Source of the DNA: an uncultured Oscillospiraceae bacterium
Lineage (GTDB): Bacteria; Bacillota; Clostridia; Oscillospirales; Oscillospiraceae
Length of the DNA: 10,896 nucleotides
Reading direction: 5' to 3'
NCBI GenBank assembly: GCA_947624465.1
Contig: CANQKJ010000048.1
Coordinates: forward strand, 1 to 10,896
Part shown: one piece after another, positions 5,321 to 10,896 of the stretch
Position numbering within the stretch: position 1 is the stretch's first letter
Layout of the letters: every line of letters starts with the position of its first letter
Position numbers and translations under genes: made by a program
Notes under the pieces: generated by a model
Seen by the model: only the letters and a program-made list of their open reading frames with translations
Database searches by the model: none
Told to the model about the DNA's origin: nothing

Positions 5321-6019
5321 ATGCCCGCGGACGTGGCGGCCCAGGCCGCGGTGTTTGGCCAGGGACTCCTGCTGGGGGCGGCGCTGGGCCTGGTGTACGA
5401 CGGGATGCGCGCCCTCCGGCGGAGCCTGCCGCTGAAATGGCTGGCCGCCCTGCTGGACCTGGTCTTCTGGCTGGGGACGGCGGTGTGCCTGTTCCTGCTG
5501 GCCATCCTCCGGGACACCGGGGAGCTGCGCATCTTTCACGGTGTGGCCGTGCTGCTGGGGGGCGGGTCCTATTTTCTCACCCTGAGCCGGCTGGTCCTGC
5601 CCCTGTTCCTGCGGGTCACGGCGGCTTTGGGGCGGCTCTGGCGGCTCTTTACCGCCCCTTTCCGCCGGCTGTGGAGCCTCTCAAAAAAATTTTTGAAAAA
5701 TGAAAAAAAACTCTTCCAAAATTGGTTGGAATGGTATAGAATAAACGTGATATACCGTTTTTCCAATCGTCACCGGAAGGGAGAGGCCGATCATGAAGTT
5801 CAAACGGGCGGGCGCAGGCGCAAAGATCCTCATTCTCGTGCTGCTGGCCGCGGCCGCGGCCGCGCTGCTGTCGATGAAGTCCCGGCTGGACTCGGCCAAG
5901 GCGGACCGGGAGACGCTGGCGCGGCAGGTCCAGGCCCAGCAGGAGGCAAACACCGCCCTGGCCGACGAGATCGCCCACAGCGACGACGAGGAGTATCTGG
6001 AGTCCATCGCCAGAGATAA
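5321..6019 (+). CDS. yabQ: Spore cortex biosynthesis protein YabQ, with long reading-frame extension over divIC
   Basis: YabQ is a mother-cell membrane protein required for the spore cortex. Membrane segments are seen at about residues 8-25, 40-63 and 72-99, followed by a basic tail RRLWSLSKKFLKNEKKLF. The start ATG is one base after the yabP TGA and has no strong binding site of its own, so translation is probably coupled. The frame stays open to TAA 6017-6019, giving 232 residues and overlapping divIC by 227 nt in another frame. Beyond about residue 155 the protein turns into Gly/Arg/Ala-rich sequence with the look of an out-of-frame reading of divIC, so that tail may be meaningless or recently gained by loss of a stop. 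Two A tracts (5683-5689 and 5703-5710) could allow slippage to early stops at 5701-5703 or 5737-5739. Confidence 0.85.
   Translation: MPADVAAQAAVFGQGLLLGAALGLVYDGMRALRRSLPLKWLAALLDLVFWLGTAVCLFLLAILRDTGELRIFHGVAVLLGGGSYFLTLSRLVLPLFLRVTAALGRLWRLFTAPFRRLWSLSKKFLKNEKKLFQNWLEWYRINVIYRFSNRHRKGEADHEVQTGGRRRKDPHSRAAGRGRGRAAVDEVPAGLGQGGPGDAGAAGPGPAGGKHRPGRRDRPQRRRGVSGVHRQR
5732..5740 (+). promoter_or_regulatory. Possible extended -10 promoter for divIC
   Basis: TGG-TATAGA (5732-5740) has the form of an extended -10 element inside the 3' part of yabQ, in a locally AT-rich patch. The -35 region is poor. It overlaps an inverted repeat GGTATA-N12-TATACC (5733-5756). A vegetative promoter here would fit the need for divIC outside sporulation. 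Confidence 0.3.
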
Positions 6020-6071
6020 GCTGGGACTGCTGGAGCCGGATGAGATCGTATTCGCCGACCCGTCCAAATAG
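5793..6071 (+). CDS. divIC: Septum formation initiator, FtsB/DivIC family
   Basis: DivIC is a small bitopic membrane protein of the division machinery; with FtsL and DivIB it helps activate septal peptidoglycan synthesis. The 92 residues fit the family: a short basic cytoplasmic start (MKFKRAGAGAK), one membrane helix at about residues 11-27 (ILILVLLAAAAAALLSM), a coiled coil at about 29-65, and the C-terminal pattern YLESIARDKLGLLEPDEIVF (68-87), which is highly typical. The start follows GGAG (5780-5783) by 9 nt. The high GC at third codon positions shows that this frame, not the overlapping yabQ frame, carries the coding constraint here. The next gene starts 41 nt downstream. Confidence 0.93.
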   Translation: MKFKRAGAGAKILILVLLAAAAAALLSMKSRLDSAKADRETLARQVQAQQEANTALADEIAHSDDEEYLESIARDKLGLLEPDEIVFADPSK

Positions 6072-6112
6072 CGGCATACATACTTTCTTAGGGAGAGGGA
6101 AACAAGAGATCT

Positions 6113-6580
6113 ATGGCGTTAGAAGTTGGCGAGATTTTAGAGGGCAAGGTGACCGGCATCACCAAATTTGGCGCGTTCGTGTCTCTGCCCGGCAACCGCT
6201 CCGGCCTGGTACACATCTCCGAGATCGCGTACACCTACGTGAGCGACGTACATGAGCATCTGTCCGAGGGGCAGACGGTGACGGTGAAGATCATCGGCAT
6301 CGACGCGAACAACCGCATCAATCTGTCCATCAAACAGGCGGCTCCGCCGCCTCCCCGCCCGGAGCGCCGTCCGCCGGCCAGGAGCGCCCAGCCCCGCGCC
6401 GACAGCGGCCGGGACCGCCGGCCCCCGCTGGGCCCGGACTTTGTGCCCGATCCCCCCATGCCCAAGGGTTCCGCCAGCTTTGAGGACCAGCTCAAGCAGT
6501 TCATGGCCAGCTCCGACAGCAAGCTGTCCGAGCTGCACATGAACGAGCGGCGGAGCAGCCGCAGGGGCGGCCGGAAATGA
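6113..6580 (+). CDS. S1 RNA-binding domain protein (YabR-like)
   Basis: The first 75 or so residues form a single S1 domain: VGEILEGKVTGITKFGAFVS, GLVHISEIAYTYVSDV, and VTVKIIGIDANNRINLSIKQA. Such domains bind single-stranded RNA and often work on the ribosome. In Bacillus an S1 gene called yabR follows divIC, and the order here matches. The remaining 80 residues are Pro/Arg-rich and probably disordered (PPPPRPERRPPARS), then an acidic-to-neutral segment and a basic tail ending RRGGRK, which could add RNA affinity. GGGAGAGGG (6091-6099) lies 13 nt before the ATG, longer than usual. A bidirectional terminator follows the stop codon and ends this gene cluster. The exact RNA target is unknown. 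Confidence 0.92.
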   Translation: MALEVGEILEGKVTGITKFGAFVSLPGNRSGLVHISEIAYTYVSDVHEHLSEGQTVTVKIIGIDANNRINLSIKQAAPPPPRPERRPPARSAQPRADSGRDRRPPLGPDFVPDPPMPKGSASFEDQLKQFMASSDSKLSELHMNERRSSRRGGRK

Positions 6581-6584
6581 CGAT

Positions 6585-6615
6585 AAAAGAGGGATGCCAA
6601 GGCATCCCTCTTTTT
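6585..6615. terminator. Bidirectional intrinsic terminator after the S1-domain gene
   Basis: AAAAGAGGGATGCC (6585-6598) and GGCATCCCTCTTTT (6601-6614) are perfect inverted repeats separated by AA. They give a strong stem with an A tract before and a T tract after. It closes the yabP-to-S1 cluster. Confidence 0.9.
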
Positions 6616-6621
6616 ACGGAT

Positions 6622-6656
6622 AAAAAGCGGCTCTTTTCCTGAGTCGGAAAAGAGCC
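6622..6656 (-). terminator. Hairpin with minus-strand T tract (possible leftward terminator)
   Basis: GGCTCTTTTCC (6629-6639) pairs perfectly over 11 bp with GGAAAAGAGCC (6646-6656), with the loop TGAGTC. On the plus strand it is followed by AAAGGG, so it is not a terminator there. On the minus strand it is followed by GC and five T (the A run at 6622-6626), the form of an intrinsic terminator. No annotated gene is transcribed leftward into it. Confidence 0.5.
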
Positions 6657-6665
6657 AAAGGGTCT

Positions 6666-6781
6666 TTTGCGCGGGAGAATGGAATGACCGCATGGGGCGA
6701 TCCCCATGCCGCGGCCGGGCCGCAGGTTCACTGTACCACGGGGCGGCGGCGAAGCGCGTCGAACCCTGTCTCCCCCGCAAA
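6666..6781. ncRNA. Candidate structured RNA or 5' leader element of the ThrE-family gene
   Basis: A closing stem pairs 6666-6678 (TTTGCGCGGGAGA) with 6769-6781 (TCTCCCCCGCAAA), 12 base pairs and one C-C mismatch. Inside it are a perfect 8-bp hairpin GCATGGGG/CCCCATGC with the loop CGAT (6690-6709), a GCGGC/GCCGC hairpin (6711-6723), and a helix pairing AGGTTC (6724-6729) with GAACCCT (6761-6767) across one bulged C. The closing stem ends 7 nt before the AGGAGG of the ThrE-family gene, as in a cis-regulatory leader. A minus-strand terminator at its left side allows a leftward small RNA instead. It matches no riboswitch class I can recall. GC-rich DNA folds easily, so this stays a candidate. 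Confidence 0.4.
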
Positions 6782-6801
6782 TATTTTCAGGAGGTCGCCT
6801 C

Positions 6802-8043
6802 ATGGACTATGACGTGCTTCTGGAGGGCTGCTGCGAGATGGGGGTCCATCTGCTCCGATACGGGGCGGAGATCCACCGGGCGGAGGACACCATCCACCGC
6901 CTGCTGGCCGCCTACGGCTTGGAGGGGGAGGTGTTTGCCATCCCCAACTGCCTCATCGTCAGCATCGTGGACCCGGAGGGGAAGGAACACACCCGGATGC
7001 GCCGGGTGCCCATGTCCTCCATCGACGTGGACGGCATCGAGCGGTTCAACGCCCTGTCCCGGCGCCTGTGCGCCGACCCCCCCGCCGACCCCGGCGAGAT
7101 CCTGGCGCGCTGCCGCGCGGAGCGGGAGACCGTAAAGCCCTTCCCCCTGGGCGCGCAGCTGTTCGGATACTGCTACGGGGCCGCTTTCTTCACCCTGTTC
7201 TTCTCCGGCGGGCCGCTGGAGGCGGTCACGGGGGGCTTCGCAGGGCTGGCGGCCGGAGTGTGCGTCGTCCTCATGGCCCGCTTGAGGGCCAACTTCTTCA
7301 TCTCCACCCTGGCGTCCGCCTTCGCTTTGGCGGCGGTGGCCTGGCTGCCGCTGGCGGCGGGGCTGCCGGTGAACATCGACAGCGCCGTGGCCGGGGCCAT
7401 CATGGTGCTGGTGCCCGGCCTTGTGTTCACCAACTTCATGAGCAATCTGCTCACCGGGGACATCATCGCGGGCCTCTCCACCTTCGTGCGGGCGGTGCTG
7501 ACGGCGGTGGCCATCGCCCTGGGCACCGGCATGGCGGTGCTGCTGTGCCGCTCCCTGTGGCCGGCGGTGGAGCACGGGGGCCAGGCCATGGGATACGCCC
7601 CCCCGCTTTATTGCCTGTTCGCCTTCATCGCCTGCCTGGGCTTCTGCCCCGCCTACAATGTGCGCACCTGGGCGGCGGCCCTGTGCTGCATAGGGGGCGC
7701 GCTGGGCTGGATGGTCTATCTGGCGGCCCAGGCCTGGATGGGGAACGTGTTCCTGTCCAGTCTGCTGGCCGCCGTGGCGGTGGCGGTCTACGCCCAGATC
7801 ATGGCCCGGGTGCGCAAGTGTCCCGCCACCTCCTACCTGGTCATCGCCATGTTCCCGCTGGTCCCCGGCTTCACCATCTACCAGGCTATGGACTACGGCA
7901 TCCGGGGGGAGACCGATCTGTTCTGGGACACCTTCTTCCGCACCTTCGGCATCGCGGGGTGCCTGGCCATCGGGCTGCTGCTGGTGTCCACCGCCGTGCG
8001 GGTGATCCACCACTGGCGGGTCCGGAGGGCGCGCCATGGGTAA
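6802..8043 (+). CDS. thrE: Threonine/serine exporter family protein (ThrE type, fused halves)
   Basis: ThrE-family proteins are inner-membrane carriers; the Corynebacterium member exports threonine and serine. Others exist as split pairs (YjjP/YjjB), some linked to succinate or other acids, so the substrate here is uncertain. The 413 residues contain both halves. A soluble N-terminal domain carries LLRYGAEIHRAEDTIHRLL (17-35), the family signature. About ten membrane segments follow from residue 118. LVPGLVFTNFMSNLLTGDIIAGL (203-225) ends the first half, and PATSYLVIAMFPLVPGF (341-357) is the matching signature of the second. The start at 6802 follows AGGAGG (6789-6794) by 7 nt; an upstream extension to 6706 would run through the structured region and is rejected. 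The last 8 nt overlap the next gene. Confidence 0.9.
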   Translation: MDYDVLLEGCCEMGVHLLRYGAEIHRAEDTIHRLLAAYGLEGEVFAIPNCLIVSIVDPEGKEHTRMRRVPMSSIDVDGIERFNALSRRLCADPPADPGEILARCRAERETVKPFPLGAQLFGYCYGAAFFTLFFSGGPLEAVTGGFAGLAAGVCVVLMARLRANFFISTLASAFALAAVAWLPLAAGLPVNIDSAVAGAIMVLVPGLVFTNFMSNLLTGDIIAGLSTFVRAVLTAVAIALGTGMAVLLCRSLWPAVEHGGQAMGYAPPLYCLFAFIACLGFCPAYNVRTWAAALCCIGGALGWMVYLAAQAWMGNVFLSSLLAAVAVAVYAQIMARVRKCPATSYLVIAMFPLVPGFTIYQAMDYGIRGETDLFWDTFFRTFGIAGCLAIGLLLVSTAVRVIHHWRVRRARHG

Positions 8044-8740
8044 GTACGAAACCGTCCTGCTGGACGCCGACATGACCCTGCTGGACTTCCGCCGCTCGGA
8101 GCGGGAGGCCCTCTCCAAGGTGCTGGCCGCCCACGGCCTGCCCCACGGCGGCGGAGTGCTCTCCGCCTACTCGGAGATCAACGACGGCCTGTGGAAGGCC
8201 ATGGCCCGGGGGAAGACCACCCAGTCCGCCCTGGTGGTGGAGCGGTTCGCCCGGCTGGTGAAGCTCCTGGGCAGCCATGAGGACCCCGAGGTCCTCAACC
8301 GGGAGTACGAACAGGGCCTGGGCCGGGAGGGCTACCTTCTCCCCGGCGCCATGGAGTTCTGCCAAAGGCTCCGGGACGGGGGGCTGGAGCTGGCCATCGC
8401 CACCAACGGGCTGCCCGCCGCCCAGTGGGGCCGCTACCGGGGCACCGGGCTGGACCGGGTGGTGCCCCATCTGCTGGTGTCGGTGGAGCTGGGGGCCCAA
8501 AAGCCCCAAAAGGAGTTCTTCGACCGGGCGCTGGAGGCCCTGGGCGCCGCCGACCGCTCCACTGTGGTCATGGTAGGGGACGGGCTGGAGACCGACATCC
8601 TCGGCGCTGACCGGGCGGGCATCGACACCGTGTGGTATAACCCGGAGGGGAGACCCCTGGCCGGCCCCGCCGTCCCAACCTATACCGTCTCCTCCTACGA
8701 CGAGATCTGCGCCCTGCTGCTGGGCGGTCGGTTGACATAA
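8036..8740 (+). CDS. HAD family hydrolase, YjjG/YfnB-like nucleotidase
   Basis: A 234-residue cytoplasmic phosphatase of the haloacid dehalogenase superfamily. Motif I is LLDADMTLLD with nucleophile Asp10 and acid/base Asp12. Motif II is IATNG (121-125), motif III contains Lys156 in GAQKPQKEFFD, and motif IV is VGDGLETDILGA (180-191) with Asp182 and Asp187 for magnesium. The AD-MT form of motif I and a helical cap between motifs I and II resemble YjjG, which removes phosphate from non-canonical pyrimidine nucleotides; the true substrate is not shown by the sequence. GGAGGG (8024-8029) lies 6 nt before the ATG, and the start overlaps the exporter stop by 8 nt, so the two are co-transcribed and probably coupled. 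Confidence 0.92.
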   Translation: MGKYETVLLDADMTLLDFRRSEREALSKVLAAHGLPHGGGVLSAYSEINDGLWKAMARGKTTQSALVVERFARLVKLLGSHEDPEVLNREYEQGLGREGYLLPGAMEFCQRLRDGGLELAIATNGLPAAQWGRYRGTGLDRVVPHLLVSVELGAQKPQKEFFDRALEALGAADRSTVVMVGDGLETDILGADRAGIDTVWYNPEGRPLAGPAVPTYTVSSYDEICALLLGGRLT

Positions 8741-8758
8741 CTGTAACCATTTTGTTGC

Positions 8759-8787
8759 TTGACAGTGGAAACAGTTGGTGGTAGCAT
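8759..8787 (+). promoter_or_regulatory. Sigma-A-type promoter of the lipoprotein pair
   Basis: TTGACA (8759-8764), a perfect -35, lies 17 bp upstream of TAGCAT (8782-8787). Transcription would start near 8794, 37 nt before the GTG start of the first lipoprotein gene. It lies just after the HAD gene, with no terminator between. Confidence 0.75.
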
Positions 8788-8830
8788 GATTGCAAATGTG
8801 GCGCAATATATAGAAAAGAAGGGTTTGCCT

Positions 8831-9691
8831 GTGCGAAGATCCATCCTGCTCCTCCTGACGCTGTGTCTGGCGCTCCCTCTGTGCGCCTGCGGCCCCAAAC
8901 AGCCCGCCGCCGTCACCGATCCCCCGGCGTCCGACCCCCTCGCGTCCGAGCCCGCCGGTCCCGCGCAGACCGGACCCGCCGCGGACCCCACCGGGGACCC
9001 CGCGCCCACGCCGGAGCCCACCCCCACCCCGGAGCCTCTCTATCAGTTCGGCACGCCGGTGGCCGGAAGCGAACCCGCTGCCGACGACAGCTATTTTGAG
9101 GACGCCGCCTTTGTGGGCGACTCCCGCACCGACGGCCTCCGGCTCTACGGCGGTCTGCGGGCGGGGGACTACCTCTGCAAGACGAGCATGAGCGTATTCC
9201 ACGTGAACGACAGCGACTACACCGTGGAGGTGGGCGGCCAGAAGCTCACCCTGATGCAGGCCCTCACGGCCAAGCAGTACGGCAAGATATATATCATGCT
9301 GGGCCTCAACGAGCTGGGTTATCCCTCCTCCTCCTATGAGACGCAGCTCAACGCCTTTTTGGACCAGGTCATCGCCGCCCAGCCCAACGCCGTCATCTAC
9401 CTGGAGCTGATGCCCCCGGTGAACGACGCTTTGACCACCAAGAGCTGGCAGAAGAACGCCAATGTGGACGTCTTCAACGAGATCAACATCCGCGCGGCGG
9501 CGGACAAGCACATCGCCCTGCTGAACGTGGCCGAGGTCTACCGGGACGAAAACGGCCAGCTCCGGGAGGACTACGCCAGCGGCGACGGCTGCCACTTCAA
9601 GGCCGAGGCGTATCCCTACTGGGCGGACTATCTCCGCAGCCACATCATCGACAGGGACTGGTACTTCGCCAGCCGGGAGGGCGCCCAATGA
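8831..9691 (+). CDS. SGNH/GDSL-type hydrolase lipoprotein
   Basis: A secreted, membrane-anchored protein of 286 residues. The N-terminus has two Arg, a hydrophobic run and the lipobox LCAC with lipidated Cys20. Residues 22-70 are a Pro/Thr/Ala-rich linker ending PTPEPTPTPEP. The hydrolase domain begins with AAFVGDSRTDGL, holding the nucleophile motif GDS (Ser98 and Gly96). Asn160 lies in MLGLNELG, and DGCHF gives Asp252 and His255, so the catalytic set appears complete. Relatives act as esterases on acyl groups, including those of cell-wall polymers; the substrate is not known here. The GTG start is chosen because GAAGGG ends 7 nt before it and the promoter lies inside the longer open frame. 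The stop overlaps the next start by 4 nt (ATGA). Confidence 0.9.
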   Translation: MRRSILLLLTLCLALPLCACGPKQPAAVTDPPASDPLASEPAGPAQTGPAADPTGDPAPTPEPTPTPEPLYQFGTPVAGSEPAADDSYFEDAAFVGDSRTDGLRLYGGLRAGDYLCKTSMSVFHVNDSDYTVEVGGQKLTLMQALTAKQYGKIYIMLGLNELGYPSSSYETQLNAFLDQVIAAQPNAVIYLELMPPVNDALTTKSWQKNANVDVFNEINIRAAADKHIALLNVAEVYRDENGQLREDYASGDGCHFKAEAYPYWADYLRSHIIDRDWYFASREGAQ

Positions 9692-10158
9692 AGCTGAAAA
9701 AATTTTTGATCTGCGCCCTGGCGCCGGTCCTGCTGCTGTGCGCCTGCGGACCCAATCAGCCGGCGGACGCCCCCTATACCCTGGACGACGCCCAGGCGCT
9801 TTTGGACACGGGCCTGTTCAGCGCGGATATGGGGAAGATCGACGACACCTATCTCATCTCCATGCTGTATCACGTGGATGAAAGCGCCATCCGGGAGTGC
9901 GTCAGCTGGCAGGCCACCAACACCAGCGAGAGCGCCGATGAAATCACCGTCATCGTGTTCAGCGGCGAGGCCGCCGCCGTCAACGCGGAGGCGGGGCTCC
10001 GGCAGCGGGTGGAGGATCAGATCCAGTCCCTCAAGGATTACGCCCCCGCCGCCATCCCCCATCTGGAGGCCGCCGTCATCCGCCGGGCGGGCAGCACCGT
10101 CCTGCTGGCGGTGGGCGACCCCGGCGGAGTGGCCGAAGCCGTGGACAGCCTGCACTGA
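9688..10158 (+). CDS. DUF4358-like lipoprotein
   Basis: A 156-residue secreted protein of unknown function. MKLKKFLICALAPVLLLCAC is a lipoprotein signal with lipidated Cys20. The mature part fits my recollection of DUF4358: TLDDAQALLDTGLFS, then a Tyr-containing strand, SADEITVIVFSG, a long helix with QRVEDQIQSLKDYAPAAIPHLE, and RRAGSTVLLAVGDPGGVAEAV. The family name is from memory and was not checked against a database. GGGAGGG (9675-9681) lies 6 nt before the ATG, which overlaps the upstream stop as ATGA. The first residues after the lipidated Cys (GPNQPA) nearly repeat those of the upstream lipoprotein (GPKQPA). The tight coupling suggests that the two proteins work together at the membrane surface. 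Confidence 0.82.
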   Translation: MKLKKFLICALAPVLLLCACGPNQPADAPYTLDDAQALLDTGLFSADMGKIDDTYLISMLYHVDESAIRECVSWQATNTSESADEITVIVFSGEAAAVNAEAGLRQRVEDQIQSLKDYAPAAIPHLEAAVIRRAGSTVLLAVGDPGGVAEAVDSLH

Positions 10159-10165
10159 GCAGATC

Positions 10166-10198
10166 AAAACCCCTCTGCCGGACGGCAGAGGGGTTTTT
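10166..10198. terminator. Bidirectional intrinsic terminator between convergent genes
   Basis: AAAACCCCTCTGCC (10166-10179) pairs perfectly with GGCAGAGGGGTTTT (10184-10197), with the loop GGAC, and is followed by one more T. It lies 8 nt after the DUF4358-like stop codon and 6 nt from the ftsH stop codon, so it serves both. Confidence 0.92.
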
Positions 10199-10203
10199 CA
10201 CGC

Positions 10204-10896
10204 TTATTCGGTCTTGTCCCCCGTCCAGGTGGAGGGGTCGTTGGGGTCCTCCGCGGGAGGGGCGGGCGGGTCGCCGTCCGGCTTGGGGGCGTCCTCCGGC
10301 TTGCCCTCCCCGCCGTCCGCCGGGGGCGGCATGGGGATGGGCTCGCTGACGATGTGGATGTTCCTGGCGGGAGGCTCCACATCCCCGGTGAGCTTGGGCC
10401 TGGCATTGGTAGAGGCATAGGCGTCCTCCACCAGAGCGGGGTCCCGGCCCTCGATGATGGCCACCATCTCGCCGCCGGTGATGGTCTCCTTCTCCAGCAG
10501 ATAGGCCACCACCTTGTCCATGTCCTCCCGGCTGTTCTTCAGAATCTCCACCGCGTCGGCATAGCACACGTCCAGGATGGCCTTCACGGCCTTGTCCATG
10601 GCGGCGGCGGTGTCCTGAGCGCAGTCCAGGCCGTAACCGCCGTCCAGGTACTGGCTGCGGACGGAACCCAGGGCCATCATGCCGAACTCCTCGCTCATGC
10701 CGAACATGGCCACCATGTTCCGGGCGATGTTGGTGGCCTCCTGGATGTCCTGGGAGGCGCCGTTGGTCATGGTGTCCATCACCACTTCTTCGGCGGCCCG
10801 GCCGCCCATGGACACGGTGATCTTGGCCATGAGCTCCTCCCTGGTGCGGAGGTTGGTCTTGTCCTCCTCGGGCATCAGCAGGGTGTAGCCCAGGGA
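10204..10896 (-). CDS. ftsH: ATP-dependent zinc metalloprotease FtsH, C-terminal part, truncated by window edge
   Basis: FtsH is a membrane-bound AAA+ protease that degrades membrane and regulatory proteins. The frame runs from the window edge to TAA (10206-10204), 230 residues of a family usually 600-700 long. The AAA+ domain and the HEXXH zinc motif are outside. What remains is the rest of the M41 peptidase domain: SLGYTLLMPEEDK, AKITVSMGGRAAEEVV, and TNGASQDIQEATNIARNMV, whose Asp is the expected third zinc ligand, then FGMSEEFGMMAL. KVVAYLLEKETITGGEMVAII is the usual end of the domain. About 60 further residues, rich in Pro, Asp and Glu (PPPADGGEGKPEDAPKPDGD), form a probably disordered tail. 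An ATG at 10875 is internal. Confidence 0.95.
   Translation of the reverse strand, partial: SLGYTLLMPEEDKTNLRTREELMAKITVSMGGRAAEEVVMDTMTNGASQDIQEATNIARNMVAMFGMSEEFGMMALGSVRSQYLDGGYGLDCAQDTAAAMDKAVKAILDVCYADAVEILKNSREDMDKVVAYLLEKETITGGEMVAIIEGRDPALVEDAYASTNARPKLTGDVEPPARNIHIVSEPIPMPPPADGGEGKPEDAPKPDGDPPAPPAEDPNDPSTWTGDKTE

Noticed and set aside
3742..5532. Minus-strand open frame of about 600 codons opposite aroF, tyrA and yabP
   Set aside because: It runs opposite three well-supported genes, has low-complexity His/Gly/Arg-rich sequence, and would need to overlap all of them.
5845..5866. Palindromic GCGGCC repeats in divIC
   Set aside because: They encode the alanine run of the membrane helix (alternating GCC and GCG codons) and need no other explanation.
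6724..6781. tRNA-like T-arm (GGTTCGAC on the minus strand)
   Set aside because: The bases around it cannot form the required five-pair stem, and no anticodon arm or acceptor stem could be placed.
6706..6801. Upstream extension of the ThrE-family frame
   Set aside because: The added residues lack homology, the ATG at 6706 has no binding site, and a perfect AGGAGG precedes the ATG at 6802.
8759..8830. Longer N-terminus of the SGNH lipoprotein starting at 8759
   Set aside because: It would place 24 residues before the signal peptide and put the start codon on the -35 element; GTG 8831 has a proper binding site and gives a normal lipoprotein signal.
7886..9688. Minus-strand open frame of 600 codons opposite the HAD and lipoprotein genes
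   Set aside because: It spans the promoter and start of the lipoprotein pair and resembles no protein; the plus-strand genes have full catalytic motifs.

Overview
The window is GC-rich, densely coded DNA with strong Shine-Dalgarno sites. It carries the sporulation pair yabP-yabQ beside divIC and an S1-domain gene, the order seen in Bacillus and Clostridia. This points to a spore-forming member of the Clostridia, probably Oscillospiraceae (Flavonifractor/Lawsonibacter/Oscillibacter-like). The assignment rests on gene content and style, not on a database search. No IS element, CRISPR array, tRNA or rRNA was seen.

Layout. (1) 1-960 is the 3' part of prfC (release factor 3). It converges on an unrecognised minus-strand gene (993-1679), and the two share a bidirectional terminator. 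(2) 1680-1827 is a divergent promoter region leading to a DegV-family gene (1828-2667). (3) 2684-3063 is the most notable stretch. It holds a good sigma-A-type promoter, a strong ribosome binding site, a tiny ORF with six Tyr codons among ten, and a strong intrinsic terminator. Directly downstream are a DAHP synthase (3064-4080) and a prephenate dehydrogenase (4099-4977). This has the layout of a ribosome-mediated tyrosine attenuator controlling the first step of the shikimate pathway and the committed step to tyrosine. (4) 5038-6580 is yabP, yabQ, divIC and an S1-domain gene. A sigma-E-like -10 element precedes yabP, and yabQ stays open for 227 nt into divIC. (5) 6585-6801 is non-coding: a bidirectional terminator, a second hairpin that is terminator-like only on the minus strand, and a region (6666-6781) that can fold into a closed multi-helix structure ending just before the ribosome binding site of a ThrE-family exporter gene. 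(6) 6802-8740 is the ThrE-family exporter overlapping a YjjG-like HAD phosphatase. (7) 8759-10158 is a clear promoter and two overlapping lipoprotein genes: an SGNH/GDSL hydrolase and a DUF4358-like protein. (8) A bidirectional terminator separates these from the convergent 3' part of ftsH (10204-10896, minus strand).

How the parts work together. aroF and tyrA form a tyrosine-directed unit: the enzyme carries an N-terminal domain that is a Tyr sensor in its relatives, and the leader could sense charged tRNA-Tyr. yabP and yabQ act in the mother cell during spore cortex formation, whereas divIC is needed for vegetative division, so this cluster probably has more than one promoter. The two lipoproteins are translationally coupled and likely act together at the outer face of the membrane.
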